A DNA stretch of 64,000 nucleotides. Origin: Verrucomicrobiia bacterium. Its GTDB lineage: Bacteria; Verrucomicrobiota; Verrucomicrobiia; Verrucomicrobiales; DEV007. Each line of letters starts with the position of its first letter. The stretch's first letter is position 1. Positions 34,514 to 43,235 of this stretch are shown in pieces. The position numbers and the translations under genes were made by a program. Below the pieces are notes generated by a model, which had not been told where the DNA came from, ran no database searches, and saw only the letters and a program-made list of their open reading frames with translations. Where the stretch lies: contig JAUICH010000001.1 in NCBI GenBank assembly GCA_030427505.1, positions 124,001 to 188,000 on the forward strand. Reading direction: 5' to 3'.

Positions 34514-34538
34514 GACTGGTCCAGCGGTCCGGTTTTTT
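34514..34538 (+). terminator. Weak stem followed by T-run
   Basis: GACTG (34514-34518) / CGGTC (34525-34529) with six T's at 34533-34538. It would end the rex-ogg transcript before the tonB-like gene at 34556. Confidence 0.4.
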
Positions 34539-34555
34539 GGGACGCGGAAGCTGTT

Positions 34556-35872
34556 ATGACGGAGAGACAGAAAGTCTTGTTCTCAATCGCGGGCGCATTG
34601 GTGTTGCACCTCTTGCTCCTGCTGGCGCTTACCATTTTTCTGCCCATTGCGAACGCGCTGACGCCCACCCTGCCGAAACCGGCTCCGCCGGACGAGCCGG
34701 AGGAAATTACCATTCTCCTGGAAGATGTGATTCCGGAGCCCGAACCGGAACCGGAATTCGAGCAGCAATACGCCCGGACTTTCCCGGACCAAGAGTCCGA
34801 TATCCAGCCGGAGAACGCGCCCTTCCATTCCGACCGGAATACCCTGGCCGCCAGCGAACTGCCCCCGGATCCCAATGGCGAGAAATTCCTGCCCACCGTG
34901 GATGGGATGAAAGAAGTGCCGTGGATCGAGCTGCGGGATCAGGACTTCCAGGACGGAGATTTCTCCGACCGGCCCATGGCGGCGCCTTCCCAGCCTTCGC
35001 CCCCCATGACGCCGCAAATGCGCCCGCCGTCCATAACGCCGGACAGCATTTTCGCCAATACGGACCCGTCCCCAGCGGACAAACCATCGCCTGAAGAGTC
35101 TCAAGATCAGCCGGACAAGCCCGTAGAAGAACAGGGCGAGGCCGACAAGCAGCCCGAAAATCCGTCCCAGGAGAAGCCGCTGGAAAACATTACGGACTCA
35201 GCCGAAAAGCTGATCCTGCCCAGTCCGGATGAAACCGGTCCCGCTCAGATGGAGGAATTCAAGGAAACGATCGAGGAGGGCAGGGACGATCCCGATGGGC
35301 CTCAGGTGGGCCGCAAAACGGCGGAGGAAGACATGGCCTCCCGCGCGGAGAAGGAGACCGAGGAAATTGGCCGCCCCGCGCAACCGGACCCGGCGCCGAA
35401 GCGGGTCCGGATTGGGCCTATCTCCGCCTCCGCGCTTTCGCCCGCCGCCAACATGCCTCAGCCGCCGCTGCCGCAACCTTCCGAGAAGCCGGCCTTCATG
35501 ACGGAGACCCGGGCGAGTTCCGTCAGCGGTTCCATTTCCAACAAGGGAAGCCGCGCCCTGAACGTGGAAAACAACGCCTTGGGCCGTTACAAGAAAGCGC
35601 TGGCCCAGGCCTTCGAGCGGCAGTGGCATCGCTACCGCATGGATAACGCGGGCAGTGTGGAGTTTGGAAATATTAAGATCCGTTTTCGGGTGGACCGCCA
35701 GGGGTATCCCCGCAATCTGGAGATCATCCGGAGTTCTGAAGGAGCCACCGTCATGAAGGATTTCAGTCTTCGCGCGGTGCAGGACGCGGATTATCCGCCG
35801 ATGCCGGCCGAGATTGCCGCCGAGTATGGGGCCAGCGGCCTGGAAATCACCTACGACATCATTATCTACTGA
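34556..35872 (+). CDS. TonB-like energy transducer, cluster B
   Basis: 438 residues. A membrane helix (FSIAGALVLHLLLLLALTIFLPIANAL, about residues 9-35) is followed by an acidic, Pro-rich linker (about 40-330, EPEPEPEFEQQY; many Asp/Glu). A C-terminal TonB-type domain lies at about residues 345-438 (NALGRYKKALAQAFERQWHRYRMDNAGSVEFGNIKIRFRVDRQGYPRNLEIIRSSEG). It is the first gene of a set with exbB and exbD immediately downstream, so it carries the proton-motive force to outer-membrane partners. The client receptor is not in this window. A T-run-type terminator precedes it. Confidence 0.85.
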   Translation: MTERQKVLFSIAGALVLHLLLLLALTIFLPIANALTPTLPKPAPPDEPEEITILLEDVIPEPEPEPEFEQQYARTFPDQESDIQPENAPFHSDRNTLAASELPPDPNGEKFLPTVDGMKEVPWIELRDQDFQDGDFSDRPMAAPSQPSPPMTPQMRPPSITPDSIFANTDPSPADKPSPEESQDQPDKPVEEQGEADKQPENPSQEKPLENITDSAEKLILPSPDETGPAQMEEFKETIEEGRDDPDGPQVGRKTAEEDMASRAEKETEEIGRPAQPDPAPKRVRIGPISASALSPAANMPQPPLPQPSEKPAFMTETRASSVSGSISNKGSRALNVENNALGRYKKALAQAFERQWHRYRMDNAGSVEFGNIKIRFRVDRQGYPRNLEIIRSSEGATVMKDFSLRAVQDADYPPMPAEIAAEYGASGLEITYDIIIY

Positions 35873-35921
35873 GACTGGCATTCTTGCGGTTTCAAAGATA
35901 AGAGTATGGCCCTCAACTGAT

Positions 35922-36620
35922 ATGCAGGTTCTAGACTTTTTGTTATCTGGCGGCGTCTTCATGTGGATGATCGTCCTGTGTTCCCAGGCCGCCGCGGGCA
36001 TTGCGATTCACCGGTTCGTGTCCCTGCGCCGGGAAACTGTGATGCCGCGAAAGGTGGAGGCCGCCCTGGAGCGGGCGGATGAGCTGATTGTCCAAGGGGA
36101 CTACAGCGGGGTACAGTCCATCGTTTCGCGGAGCCAGACGCCCCTGGGACGGATCGGGCGGGTGGCGCTTTCGCCGACCCACCGGACCCGGGAAGAAGCC
36201 GCTGTCGCGGTGGAGGCGATTGCGCGGGAAGAGGTGGTGAAACTGCAGACCGGTCTGGCCGCCTTGGAAGTGATCATCACCATCGCTCCGCTGCTGGGCC
36301 TGCTGGGAACGGTGAGCGGGCTGGTGAACGTGTTCGATACTCTTGGCCAGGAAGGGGCGGATGCCTCGGACCCCACCGCCATCGCGGCGGGAATCGCCAT
36401 GGCGCTGAACACCACCATTGCCGGTCTGGCGGTGGCGGTGCCCGTGGTGATCGTGCACAGCTATTTCAGTAAACGCATCGAATCCATGGCAGTCCGGATG
36501 GAAGTGCTAATGGCCAAGGTCCTTCACGCTTTCCACCGCCACGGAGGGTCGGAACTGGAGGAGAAAGAAAAAACTCCGGACGATTTCCTGGCCAGCCGGA
36601 AGTCTGACCTCTTTTCGTAA
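35922..36620 (+). CDS. exbB: ExbB-family proton channel, cluster B
   Basis: 232 residues from the ATG at 35922. The early helix is FLLSGGVFMWMIVLCSQAAAGIAI, and the pore helices are around ITIAPLLGLLGTVSGLVNVFDTL and AIAAGIAMALNTTIAGLAVAVPVVIVHSYF. The family signature GLLGTV...F is complete. Its stop codon overlaps the exbD start by one base (TAATG), so translation is coupled. Length is typical (no long tail, unlike the TolQ at 11368). Confidence 0.93.
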   Translation: MQVLDFLLSGGVFMWMIVLCSQAAAGIAIHRFVSLRRETVMPRKVEAALERADELIVQGDYSGVQSIVSRSQTPLGRIGRVALSPTHRTREEAAVAVEAIAREEVVKLQTGLAALEVIITIAPLLGLLGTVSGLVNVFDTLGQEGADASDPTAIAAGIAMALNTTIAGLAVAVPVVIVHSYFSKRIESMAVRMEVLMAKVLHAFHRHGGSELEEKEKTPDDFLASRKSDLFS

Positions 36621-37045
36621 TGAAGTTTTTCGTCCGGAAAAAGGCCAATCCTGCGGTGCCGATCGTCTCCCTGATCGACATTCTCGCCATTCTGCTGATT
36701 TTCTTCATCGCCACCACCACGTTCAAGCAGCGCAAGTCCCTGGTGAACGTGGCGCTGCCGACCTCCTCCCAGATGCCCTCCGCGCGGGACCCGGTGCAGC
36801 GGGTCACTTTGGCCGTGACCAAGGAGGAGACCATCGCGCTGAACGAGCAGCCGGTGGAACTGTCCGAATTACCCGCCATTTTACGCGATTTGAAGGCGTC
36901 GAACCCCGAGGCCGTCCTGGAGTTGAAAGCGGACAAGGATGTCTCGCTGGGATTTCTCGTAAAAGTGTGGGACTCCGCCAGTCAGGCGGGGCTGAAAGCG
37001 GGGGAGATCCCCCTGAGGATTCAACTTAAGCAGGGACAGCCATAA
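36620..37045 (+). CDS. exbD: ExbD-family motor subunit, cluster B
   Basis: 141 residues. One membrane helix (IVSLIDILAILLIFFIATTTF) with the proton-carrying Asp in SLIDILA. The periplasmic part follows (QRVTLAVTKEETIALNEQPVELSELPAILRDLKASNPEAVLELKADKDVSLGFLVKVWDSASQAGLKAGEIPLRI). Together with ExbB it energises the TonB-like protein at 34556. Confidence 0.93.
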   Translation: MKFFVRKKANPAVPIVSLIDILAILLIFFIATTTFKQRKSLVNVALPTSSQMPSARDPVQRVTLAVTKEETIALNEQPVELSELPAILRDLKASNPEAVLELKADKDVSLGFLVKVWDSASQAGLKAGEIPLRIQLKQGQP

Positions 37046-37107
37046 GTTTCCGCTGGCGCCCACGTCTGAAAGATAGCAGGTAAGAGATTCGAAAATTCGT
37101 CAGGGAA

Positions 37108-37671
37108 ATGGTCAGGGAAATCATCATGTTTGGCGATCCCGTGCTGCGGAAAAAGGGCGCCGCGGTAGAGGAAGTGACGCCGGAGATCCGCCAGCTGGCC
37201 GAGGACATGCTGGAAACCATGCGGGAAGCCCAGGGCGTTGGGCTGGCCGCGCCTCAAGTAGGCGAGTCGCTGCAACTGGCGGTGGTGGACGTTTCTCACG
37301 ATCCGGAGTGCGTCAGCTTTCTGAGGGTCAATGGCGAGGACGCCTCGATGGACGACATCATGCCCCTGGTGTTCATCAATCCCGTTGTGGAAGGCAGCGA
37401 CGAAAAGGACACCGACGTGGAGGGCTGTCTCTCCTTCCCGGATTTGCGCGCTGATATTACCCGTCCCGCGGAGGTCAATGCCAAGCTCACTACCTTGGAT
37501 GGCGAGGTCTTGGAAATCGAGACGGACGGACTGCTGGCCCGCGCCATTCAGCATGAGGTCGATCACCTCTTTGGCGTGCTGTTCATCGACCGGATGAGCA
37601 CGGCGCGAAAGCTTGCGATCAAGAAGACGCTGAAAGAGCTCCAGCGTACCTACAGCCAAAGTCAGAGCTAG
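37108..37671 (+). CDS. def: Peptide deformylase
   Basis: 187 residues. It removes the formyl group from nascent proteins using a metal ion. All three motifs are present: motif 1 GVGLAAPQVGES (residues about 41-52), motif 2 EGCLSFP with the Cys ligand, and motif 3 QHEVDHLFGVLF with HEVDH. A ~20-residue insertion (VNGEDASMDDIMPLVFINPVVEG) is slightly longer than the E. coli form. It starts with an ATG at 37108, 62 bp after exbD. Confidence 0.95.
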   Translation: MVREIIMFGDPVLRKKGAAVEEVTPEIRQLAEDMLETMREAQGVGLAAPQVGESLQLAVVDVSHDPECVSFLRVNGEDASMDDIMPLVFINPVVEGSDEKDTDVEGCLSFPDLRADITRPAEVNAKLTTLDGEVLEIETDGLLARAIQHEVDHLFGVLFIDRMSTARKLAIKKTLKELQRTYSQSQS

Positions 37672-37968
37672 GGCTGGTTCAAGAGGCAGGCGGGGCGGCG
37701 TCAGGAGGTTGCCAGCCGTTTCCTGGCCTTTGGGGTCAAAATCCTCAAATTCGAGAAAAAGTGTCTCAAAATTAAGGCTTGACCTTGATTAGTTAAGATA
37801 GCTAAACAATATAAGGTGGCTAATCTTATAAGGGGAATAATTACGCCATTTCCCGAAATAGCGTTTGTAGCTACCATAATTACAATATAAACTATAAACC
37901 GTGACGGGCTAGTCTCGCGGATTTTGCCTGTTTGCTTTTAAGAGCCTGTCTACCCTCTGCCGTTTCTC
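37672..37968. promoter_or_regulatory. AT-rich leader region of the NPF-repeat operon
   Basis: 297 bp, much richer in A+T than its surroundings between 37740 and 37910. It contains TTGACC (37779-37784), a near-perfect inverted repeat pairing GATTAG with CTAATC (about 37787 and 37820), a TATAAG stretch, and ACCATAATTA (37873-37882). It is the promoter area for the 38-42 kb genes. I cannot pick a single -10. Confidence 0.5.
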
Positions 37969-40900
37969 ATGGGTTTCTCATTCCGCAATCTCTTTGCACA
38001 AGGCAAAGAACCAGGCGATTTCCGTTCCGATTCGTCTGATGTGGCGGAGTTTGATTCCGAAGCTGAAAACATGGAGGAAGCGCCCTTTTTCTCTCCCAAT
38101 CCGCTGCCTTCAGACCGGGGAAATTTTGAAGCTTTGTTCCAATCCAATCAAGGCGGAGTCAATCCAGAAAATCCTTTCGGTAAAGCGGGCGGAGGCGCCC
38201 AGCGCACTTTCAAGGCCGCGGACCTGGAGCGGTTGATTCCTCCCGCGCTGGTGGCGCGGGGCGGGGTGCCGGGCGAACAGTCCGTGGTGGTGAATCTGCC
38301 ATACGAAGGTTGCTTGGACGTAAAGCTGTCCACCATTTACCGGGCTTGCCCGCAGTTGTTTGCCGCCGATATCACACCGCTGAATGACGCGGACTTCACT
38401 CTGCCCGAGCCCAATACGCAGATTCCGGGCGGCTCCGCTCCCAACAATCCCTTCGAGTCGTCTTCTGCGGCGAAAAAGCACACCGGCCTGCCGCCGGTGA
38501 GGCAGGCGGGCCAGGCTCCACCGCCGTTGACGGGGGGCGGGCATAAGTCAGAGAACGGGCAACAGGCCTCCGCTCCGTCCGTCTCCGATCCCTTTGCTTC
38601 GGCGCCCGGCATGGACTCGCCATTCCAATCGCCTTTCTCGGCCTTGGCCTCGGAACAGCAGGGGCCTCCTCCGTCGGGAAGTTCCGCGCTTGGAGGTTCC
38701 GTGCCTCTTAAAAAAGAATCCGCGCCGCCTTCGAGCGCGGGGCAGCCTCCCTTCCAACAGCCTTCGGGGCCTCCGCCAAAGAATCCTTTCTCAGAAGCGT
38801 CTCCCGCCGGACAAGCGGGGCCGCCCGCGTCCATGCCGCCACTGCGGCCTCCACAGACGCCTTCCCGCGAGCCGGAGTGGAAGCAAGGTTCGCCGCCAGC
38901 GGGCCACCTGCCGGGTAAAGCGCCGGAAAGCGGCAATCCTTCAGGAGATCCCTTTGCCTCTTTTAAGTCTCCATTCGGTTCTCCTTTGTCTAACAATCCC
39001 TTTTCCAAGGGGGAGGCTCAGCCAAAAAAGGGAGCGCCTTCGGAAGTCGAAGCTCCGCCCGCCTCCCGTGTTTCCGGGGGGAACCCCTTCGGTCATGCGT
39101 CATCGAGTGCTCCCGCCTCGTTGAAATCGGCTCCGGCGGGCAAGCCCCTATTTGGCGCGCCGCCGATCCAAGCTCCCGCTCAGGCGAAACAAGCCCCAGC
39201 GTCACCCCCGCCGTTGGCATCGTCCCCGGCGGCTGGGCCTGCCCCGGGAAGGCAGGATTCTCCGCCATGGCTTTCCGGTCCTTCGGCTCAGGCGCCCGTG
39301 TCTTCTCCCGCGGTGGCGGCTCCGCCGTTGAAAAAGCCGGAAGCCGAGTCCCAAGTCTCCCCTGAGTCCTCGAAGGACCAGCAGCAGATTAAGTTGAGCC
39401 TGTCTCCCTTGCTATCTGGCCTGCGTGCCCTGGACTTGGGCGGGGTCAGTCCCGAAGCGATCCCTGAGTCTTCGATCACCTTCGTGCCGCTGTCCAAAGT
39501 CGAGAGCCAATTGGGGAGCGAGAACCTCACCCTTCCGCTGGCGGATTTGATCGACGGAAGCGAATCCGGGGTGCGCAGCCTGCTGGCGCGCGCCAATCGC
39601 GGACTCAGGGTGCCCGTTCCGCAGAACCTCATTTTTCATCAGTTACCGGAAAGTCCCGGTAACAGCCCGGACTCCCCCGCCAAAACCCCCGCGCCACTTT
39701 CCTGGCCGCCCGCCGCCAGTTCGGAAGACAGTCCTCCTGTCTTCGGCACGCCATTTTCCGAGCCGGCCTCAACGCCGTGGTATGAAAAGAAACCCGCTCC
39801 GGCGCCGGAAGAAGCCACGCCGCGGCCTTCCAAGCCGGCTGAGGAGCCACGGCGGGATGCCTCTCAGCCCTTCCCGTTTTTGAAACCAATGGGGGGCGGC
39901 GACACATCCGGCTCCCCAGCCGGGCAGGCTCCGGTAGCGGCCGCGCCGTCTTCAACCGAGCTGCCTAACAACCCCTTTGCCGCCGCGATTGAGAAGTCGG
40001 CTCCGGCGAAAGAGGTGGCGAAGAATCCGTTCGCCGATTCTTCTTCCGGTTCCGCGCCGGTCACGCAAGAGCCCGCTGGCCCCGAGGCGAAGATGGGAGA
40101 ACCGGCCGCGCCCAAGCTCTCGGCGTTTCCCGCCGCCGGGTTTCCCAAAGGTAAGAAGGAAGAGCCGCAGGCTTCTCCCGCGCGGGAAGAGAGAAACGGA
40201 AGCGGGGACGAATATCCGCTGAAAGACCTGCCGGCGTTTCAGAATCTGGGGCCGATCGAAAACCCCTTCGCCGACTTCTCGGATCCCACGCCGCTTGAGG
40301 AGGAGAACGATGAAGAGCCCGCCGCCAGGGAAAGCAAAGAAGCCAAGGCTCCGGAACCGCTGAAAGAAACACAGCCGGAAGCGCCCAGAGAGCCGGAGGC
40401 GAAAAAGGAGTCCCAAGCCGCCGAACCCCAGTCCAGTTCCGCTCCGGTAGCCGCGGAGCACAAGGACCTTTCCAAACCCGCTCCCGGATTTAGCGCTTCT
40501 TCGTGGGCCAAGGCCGCGAAGGCCAAGCAGGGCTCCTTCTTTGACGAGTTGGAGTCCGAAGACAAACCGGAATCGCCGGCTCCGGAGAGCAAGGCGCCCG
40601 CCGCCGCTCCTCTTCCGGCAATGCCGGTGGTCCCGGCAAACGGAGGGCAGGGAAGCGATCAGGTCCGCGACGTGGAGTTGCGGGCGATTTTCGGCACCAA
40701 TGAATCTTTCGATCTTCAAGGCGTGGCCGACCGGACGCTGGAACTGCCCGGCGTGGCTTCCTGCGTCATCGTCAATCAGCGGGGCGACATCCGGGCGGGA
40801 CGGCCCCGGAGCGGCAACGGCGAAGCCACCAGCGAGCTGCTGAAACAGGCCGCCGCGATGTTCGAGCGGGTCCGCGAACTTTCGCAGTTCATCGGCGCGG

Positions 40901-41064
40901 ACAACGCGGAAACCTTTACCATCCACACCGACCGTGGCGTCGTCAGCTTTTTCATGAGCGGCGAGCGCTGTCTGACCGTCCGGCACAAACCCGGCGGGTT
41001 CGACCCCGGAGTCCGGGAAAAACTCATTCTCGTCGCGCGCGGCATGGCGCGGCTTGCTGGCTGA
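37969..41064 (+). CDS. Low-complexity NPF-repeat protein with C-terminal roadblock-like domain
   Basis: 1031 residues. It has no signal peptide, so it is cytoplasmic. Most of it is Pro/Ser/Ala-rich and disordered, with eight NPF tripeptides (in ENPFGK, NNPFES, KNPFSE, NNPFSK, GNPFGH, NNPFAA, KNPFAD, ENPFAD contexts), two DPF and three SPF. Two short blocks look structured (about residues 84-150 and 480-570) with VVNLPYEGCLDVKLSTIY and LTLPLADLIDG. The last ~125 residues (VELRAIFGTNESFDLQGVADRTLELPGVASCVIVNQRGDI to the end) have the strand-helix pattern of roadblock/LC7 proteins. It is first in a likely operon with an MglA-type GTPase, whose ATG is 1 bp past its stop. Confidence 0.75.
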   Translation: MGFSFRNLFAQGKEPGDFRSDSSDVAEFDSEAENMEEAPFFSPNPLPSDRGNFEALFQSNQGGVNPENPFGKAGGGAQRTFKAADLERLIPPALVARGGVPGEQSVVVNLPYEGCLDVKLSTIYRACPQLFAADITPLNDADFTLPEPNTQIPGGSAPNNPFESSSAAKKHTGLPPVRQAGQAPPPLTGGGHKSENGQQASAPSVSDPFASAPGMDSPFQSPFSALASEQQGPPPSGSSALGGSVPLKKESAPPSSAGQPPFQQPSGPPPKNPFSEASPAGQAGPPASMPPLRPPQTPSREPEWKQGSPPAGHLPGKAPESGNPSGDPFASFKSPFGSPLSNNPFSKGEAQPKKGAPSEVEAPPASRVSGGNPFGHASSSAPASLKSAPAGKPLFGAPPIQAPAQAKQAPASPPPLASSPAAGPAPGRQDSPPWLSGPSAQAPVSSPAVAAPPLKKPEAESQVSPESSKDQQQIKLSLSPLLSGLRALDLGGVSPEAIPESSITFVPLSKVESQLGSENLTLPLADLIDGSESGVRSLLARANRGLRVPVPQNLIFHQLPESPGNSPDSPAKTPAPLSWPPAASSEDSPPVFGTPFSEPASTPWYEKKPAPAPEEATPRPSKPAEEPRRDASQPFPFLKPMGGGDTSGSPAGQAPVAAAPSSTELPNNPFAAAIEKSAPAKEVAKNPFADSSSGSAPVTQEPAGPEAKMGEPAAPKLSAFPAAGFPKGKKEEPQASPAREERNGSGDEYPLKDLPAFQNLGPIENPFADFSDPTPLEEENDEEPAARESKEAKAPEPLKETQPEAPREPEAKKESQAAEPQSSSAPVAAEHKDLSKPAPGFSASSWAKAAKAKQGSFFDELESEDKPESPAPESKAPAAAPLPAMPVVPANGGQGSDQVRDVELRAIFGTNESFDLQGVADRTLELPGVASCVIVNQRGDIRAGRPRSGNGEATSELLKQAAAMFERVRELSQFIGADNAETFTIHTDRGVVSFFMSGERCLTVRHKPGGFDPGVREKLILVARGMARLAG

Positions 41065-41065
41065 C

Positions 41066-41716
41066 ATGGCGCTCGTCAATCACTTCACCAAAGAAGTCCA
41101 GTTCAAGATCGTTTATTGCGGAACGCCCTTGGGCGGAAAGACGAGTAATCTGATCTACGTCCATTCCCGGCTCCGCTCCGACTTGAGGGGAGACCTCGTC
41201 TCTCTGGCCACGGCGTCAAACCGCACGCTGTTCTTCGACTTTCTCCAGGTGGAGGCCACCACCATCGCTTCCTACCAGACGCGCTTTCAGCTTTACACCG
41301 TGCCAGGGCAGGAAGTGTACGATCACACCCGGGAGATTGTGCTGAAAGGGGCCGACGGCATTGTGTTCGTGGCGGACTCGGAGGCTTACCGGTTGGAGGA
41401 AAATGTCCAGGCCCTGCAAACGGTGCGTGAAGTTCTGGAGCGCTTGAACCGGGATCCGGATACCCTGCCCTGGGTGTTTCAGTTTAACAAACGGGACCTG
41501 CCGGACGCGATCCCGGTGACCACGCTGGCCGAGACCTTGGAAACCGGGGAGCGCTATTGCTTTGAAGCCGTGGCCACGGAGGGCCTGAATGTGTTTGCCA
41601 CTCTGGAAGCCCTGACTCAGGAAATTTTACGCCAGTTTCACTACACCCAGGTGGGCGAGACCGAGGCCGGTCCGGAATCTCACCGGACCTCTCCGGAAAC
41701 CGTGGAGGCGACTTGA
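41066..41716 (+). CDS. MglA-type Ras-like small GTPase
   Basis: 216 residues from the ATG at 41066. P-loop GTPLGGKTSN (residues about 19-28); the switch region with FFDF; the atypical TVPGQE where Ras has DTAGQ, which is a hallmark of MglA; and NKRDLP for guanine recognition. The last ~20 residues are charged. MglA is a cytoplasmic GTPase that sets the leading pole in gliding and twitching bacteria and is controlled by an MglB roadblock protein. A roadblock-like protein is encoded both before (fused to the NPF protein) and after it. The start is 1 bp downstream of the previous stop. Confidence 0.92.
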   Translation: MALVNHFTKEVQFKIVYCGTPLGGKTSNLIYVHSRLRSDLRGDLVSLATASNRTLFFDFLQVEATTIASYQTRFQLYTVPGQEVYDHTREIVLKGADGIVFVADSEAYRLEENVQALQTVREVLERLNRDPDTLPWVFQFNKRDLPDAIPVTTLAETLETGERYCFEAVATEGLNVFATLEALTQEILRQFHYTQVGETEAGPESHRTSPETVEAT

Positions 41717-41761
41717 CTCGTAATTTCAGGACCTGGCCAGCCAAGCTGGCACTGAGAAAAC

Positions 41762-42322
41762 ATGACGGGTGACTATCATCTGGAATTGTCCGAAGAAACC
41801 GTGGGCATATTGAACGGCATCCTGGACCGTCTGCTCCGGGACGCCGAACTGCAATATGTGGCGTTAATGGACGAGGGCGGCACGGTCCTGGCCGGCCGTC
41901 ATGAAGCGGCGGGACGTTCCGGCTCGCTGCCGGCGGAAGCGGCGGGCGCGCTGGCCGCCGGAGCGCTTCGCGCCTCCCAGGCTCTGGCAGGCATGTTGGG
42001 CGAGACCGCGTTTCAAGACCAGATCCTGCACGGAGATCGGCTGTTGATTTACCTCAGGGGGATGGGAGAGTTGGGAGTATTGTTGGCTGTGGCTCACGCG
42101 GAGATGCCTGTCGGGGTGGTTCGCCAATGCGTCGTGAAACATTCGGAAGGGATTGGAACTTTCCTTGCTTCCATCCGGACAAACACGCCGCCGGAGTTGC
42201 CGCCTAAAATGCCAGCTCCGAAGGAGCCAGAGCCGGAACCGGCGCCAGGAATGGAACCGGAAAGATCCGCCGAAACGCCCGCTTTTAGAGAATCGCCCAA
42301 ATACGTCTTTCAGCTTGGATAA
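41762..42322 (+). CDS. MglB-like roadblock/LC7 protein with Pro-rich tail
   Basis: 186 residues. A roadblock/LC7 fold is seen at about residues 10-135: VGILNGILDRLLRDAELQYVALMDEGGTVLAGRHE, then LQAG-type GALRASQALAGMLGE, FQDQILHGDRLLIYLRGMGELGVLLAVAHAEMPVGVVRQ. The C-terminal tail is Pro/Glu-rich and short. MglB dimers act as the GTPase-activating partner of MglA. This one is divergent from the canonical MglB but is placed directly after the GTPase (45 bp). Its partner in the operon is the roadblock domain at the end of the NPF protein. Confidence 0.78.
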   Translation: MTGDYHLELSEETVGILNGILDRLLRDAELQYVALMDEGGTVLAGRHEAAGRSGSLPAEAAGALAAGALRASQALAGMLGETAFQDQILHGDRLLIYLRGMGELGVLLAVAHAEMPVGVVRQCVVKHSEGIGTFLASIRTNTPPELPPKMPAPKEPEPEPAPGMEPERSAETPAFRESPKYVFQLG

Positions 42323-42494
42323 TGCAGACCTTCTGGGAATTCCGATTTTTTCAAAAAGAAACCGTGTTTGGATCGGGGAGTTTTTCAATTTTCCGCATTT
42401 CTCCCTTTCCCGCGTTTCGGCAATGTGATACTCGAACTTGCAGCGGTCTGGGAAGGGACCCTTCAGTTCAGCCAGTCCAGGTTAATACGGGGAT
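42323..42494. other. Intergenic region between the MglB-like gene and cluster C
   Basis: 172 bp, mildly AT-rich (about 42340-42420). No hairpin or clear promoter box seen. All genes on either side run on the plus strand. Confidence 0.3.
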
Positions 42495-43235
42495 ATGATA
42501 CTGATTTCGAAAGGCGGACCACTGATGTGGATCCTACTGGGGTGCAGCATTCTCGCCATCGCCATCGCTCTTGAGCGGTACTTCCATTTCCACCGCGCCC
42601 GTATTGATGTGGGCGATTTGCTTCACGGCCTGCGGAACCTGATCCGCAACCGGAACTACGCCGAAGCGCTTCACGAATGTGCCGGGACCCCTGGTCCCGC
42701 CGCCCGGGTCATTCACTCCGCCATCATCCGGCACGACGCGCCGCGGCGGGAATTGAAGGACATCGTCCAGGAAAGCGGTCAGTTGGAGGTGCCCAAGCTG
42801 GAGAAGTACCTGGCCGTAATGCTCTCCATTGCCTACGTGGCCCCATTGATAGGACTCTTGGGTACCGTACTCGGGCTCCTGAATACCTTCATGCAGGTGA
42901 CCGCCAAAGGGGGGTATGCCACGGCCACGGAAATTTCCGAGGGGGTATACGAGAGCCTGATCAGTTCCGCCACCGGGCTGGTGGTGGCCATTCCGACCTT
43001 CATCCTTTATTCCTTCCTGCTCGCTTACACCAAGACCCTGCTTCACGACATGGAGCGTGCCGGGATTGAGATTGTGAACATCATCGTGGACAGCCGCGAG
43101 CGGACCTCGGAAATCATCGAGTTCCGCCGGGATCCGGAGGATACCGGCCCAAAGCGTGAAAGCGGCGGGAAGGGTAGCGAGAGGAAGGGCGCCGGTGGCT
43201 CAGCCGGCGATAGGCCGGCGGGTATTTCCGGATGA
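42495..43235 (+). CDS. exbB: ExbB/TolQ-family proton channel, cluster C
   Basis: 246 residues. First helix PLMWILLGCSILAIAIALERYFHF, then a cytoplasmic helix pair, then pore helices VMLSIAYVAPLIGLLGTVLGLLNTFM and YESLISSATGLVVAIPTFILYSFLLAY. All signature residues are present. The C-terminal ~30 residues are Gly/Lys-rich. Its stop overlaps the start of exbD by 4 bp (ATGA). It follows the MglA module on the same strand, 172 bp after it. Confidence 0.92.
   Translation: MILISKGGPLMWILLGCSILAIAIALERYFHFHRARIDVGDLLHGLRNLIRNRNYAEALHECAGTPGPAARVIHSAIIRHDAPRRELKDIVQESGQLEVPKLEKYLAVMLSIAYVAPLIGLLGTVLGLLNTFMQVTAKGGYATATEISEGVYESLISSATGLVVAIPTFILYSFLLAYTKTLLHDMERAGIEIVNIIVDSRERTSEIIEFRRDPEDTGPKRESGGKGSERKGAGGSAGDRPAGISG

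Noticed and set aside
37969-41064. Reading the NPF repeats as true EH-domain ligands
   Set aside because: No EH domain is visible in this window; the motif may arise by convergence. Only the repeat itself is reported.
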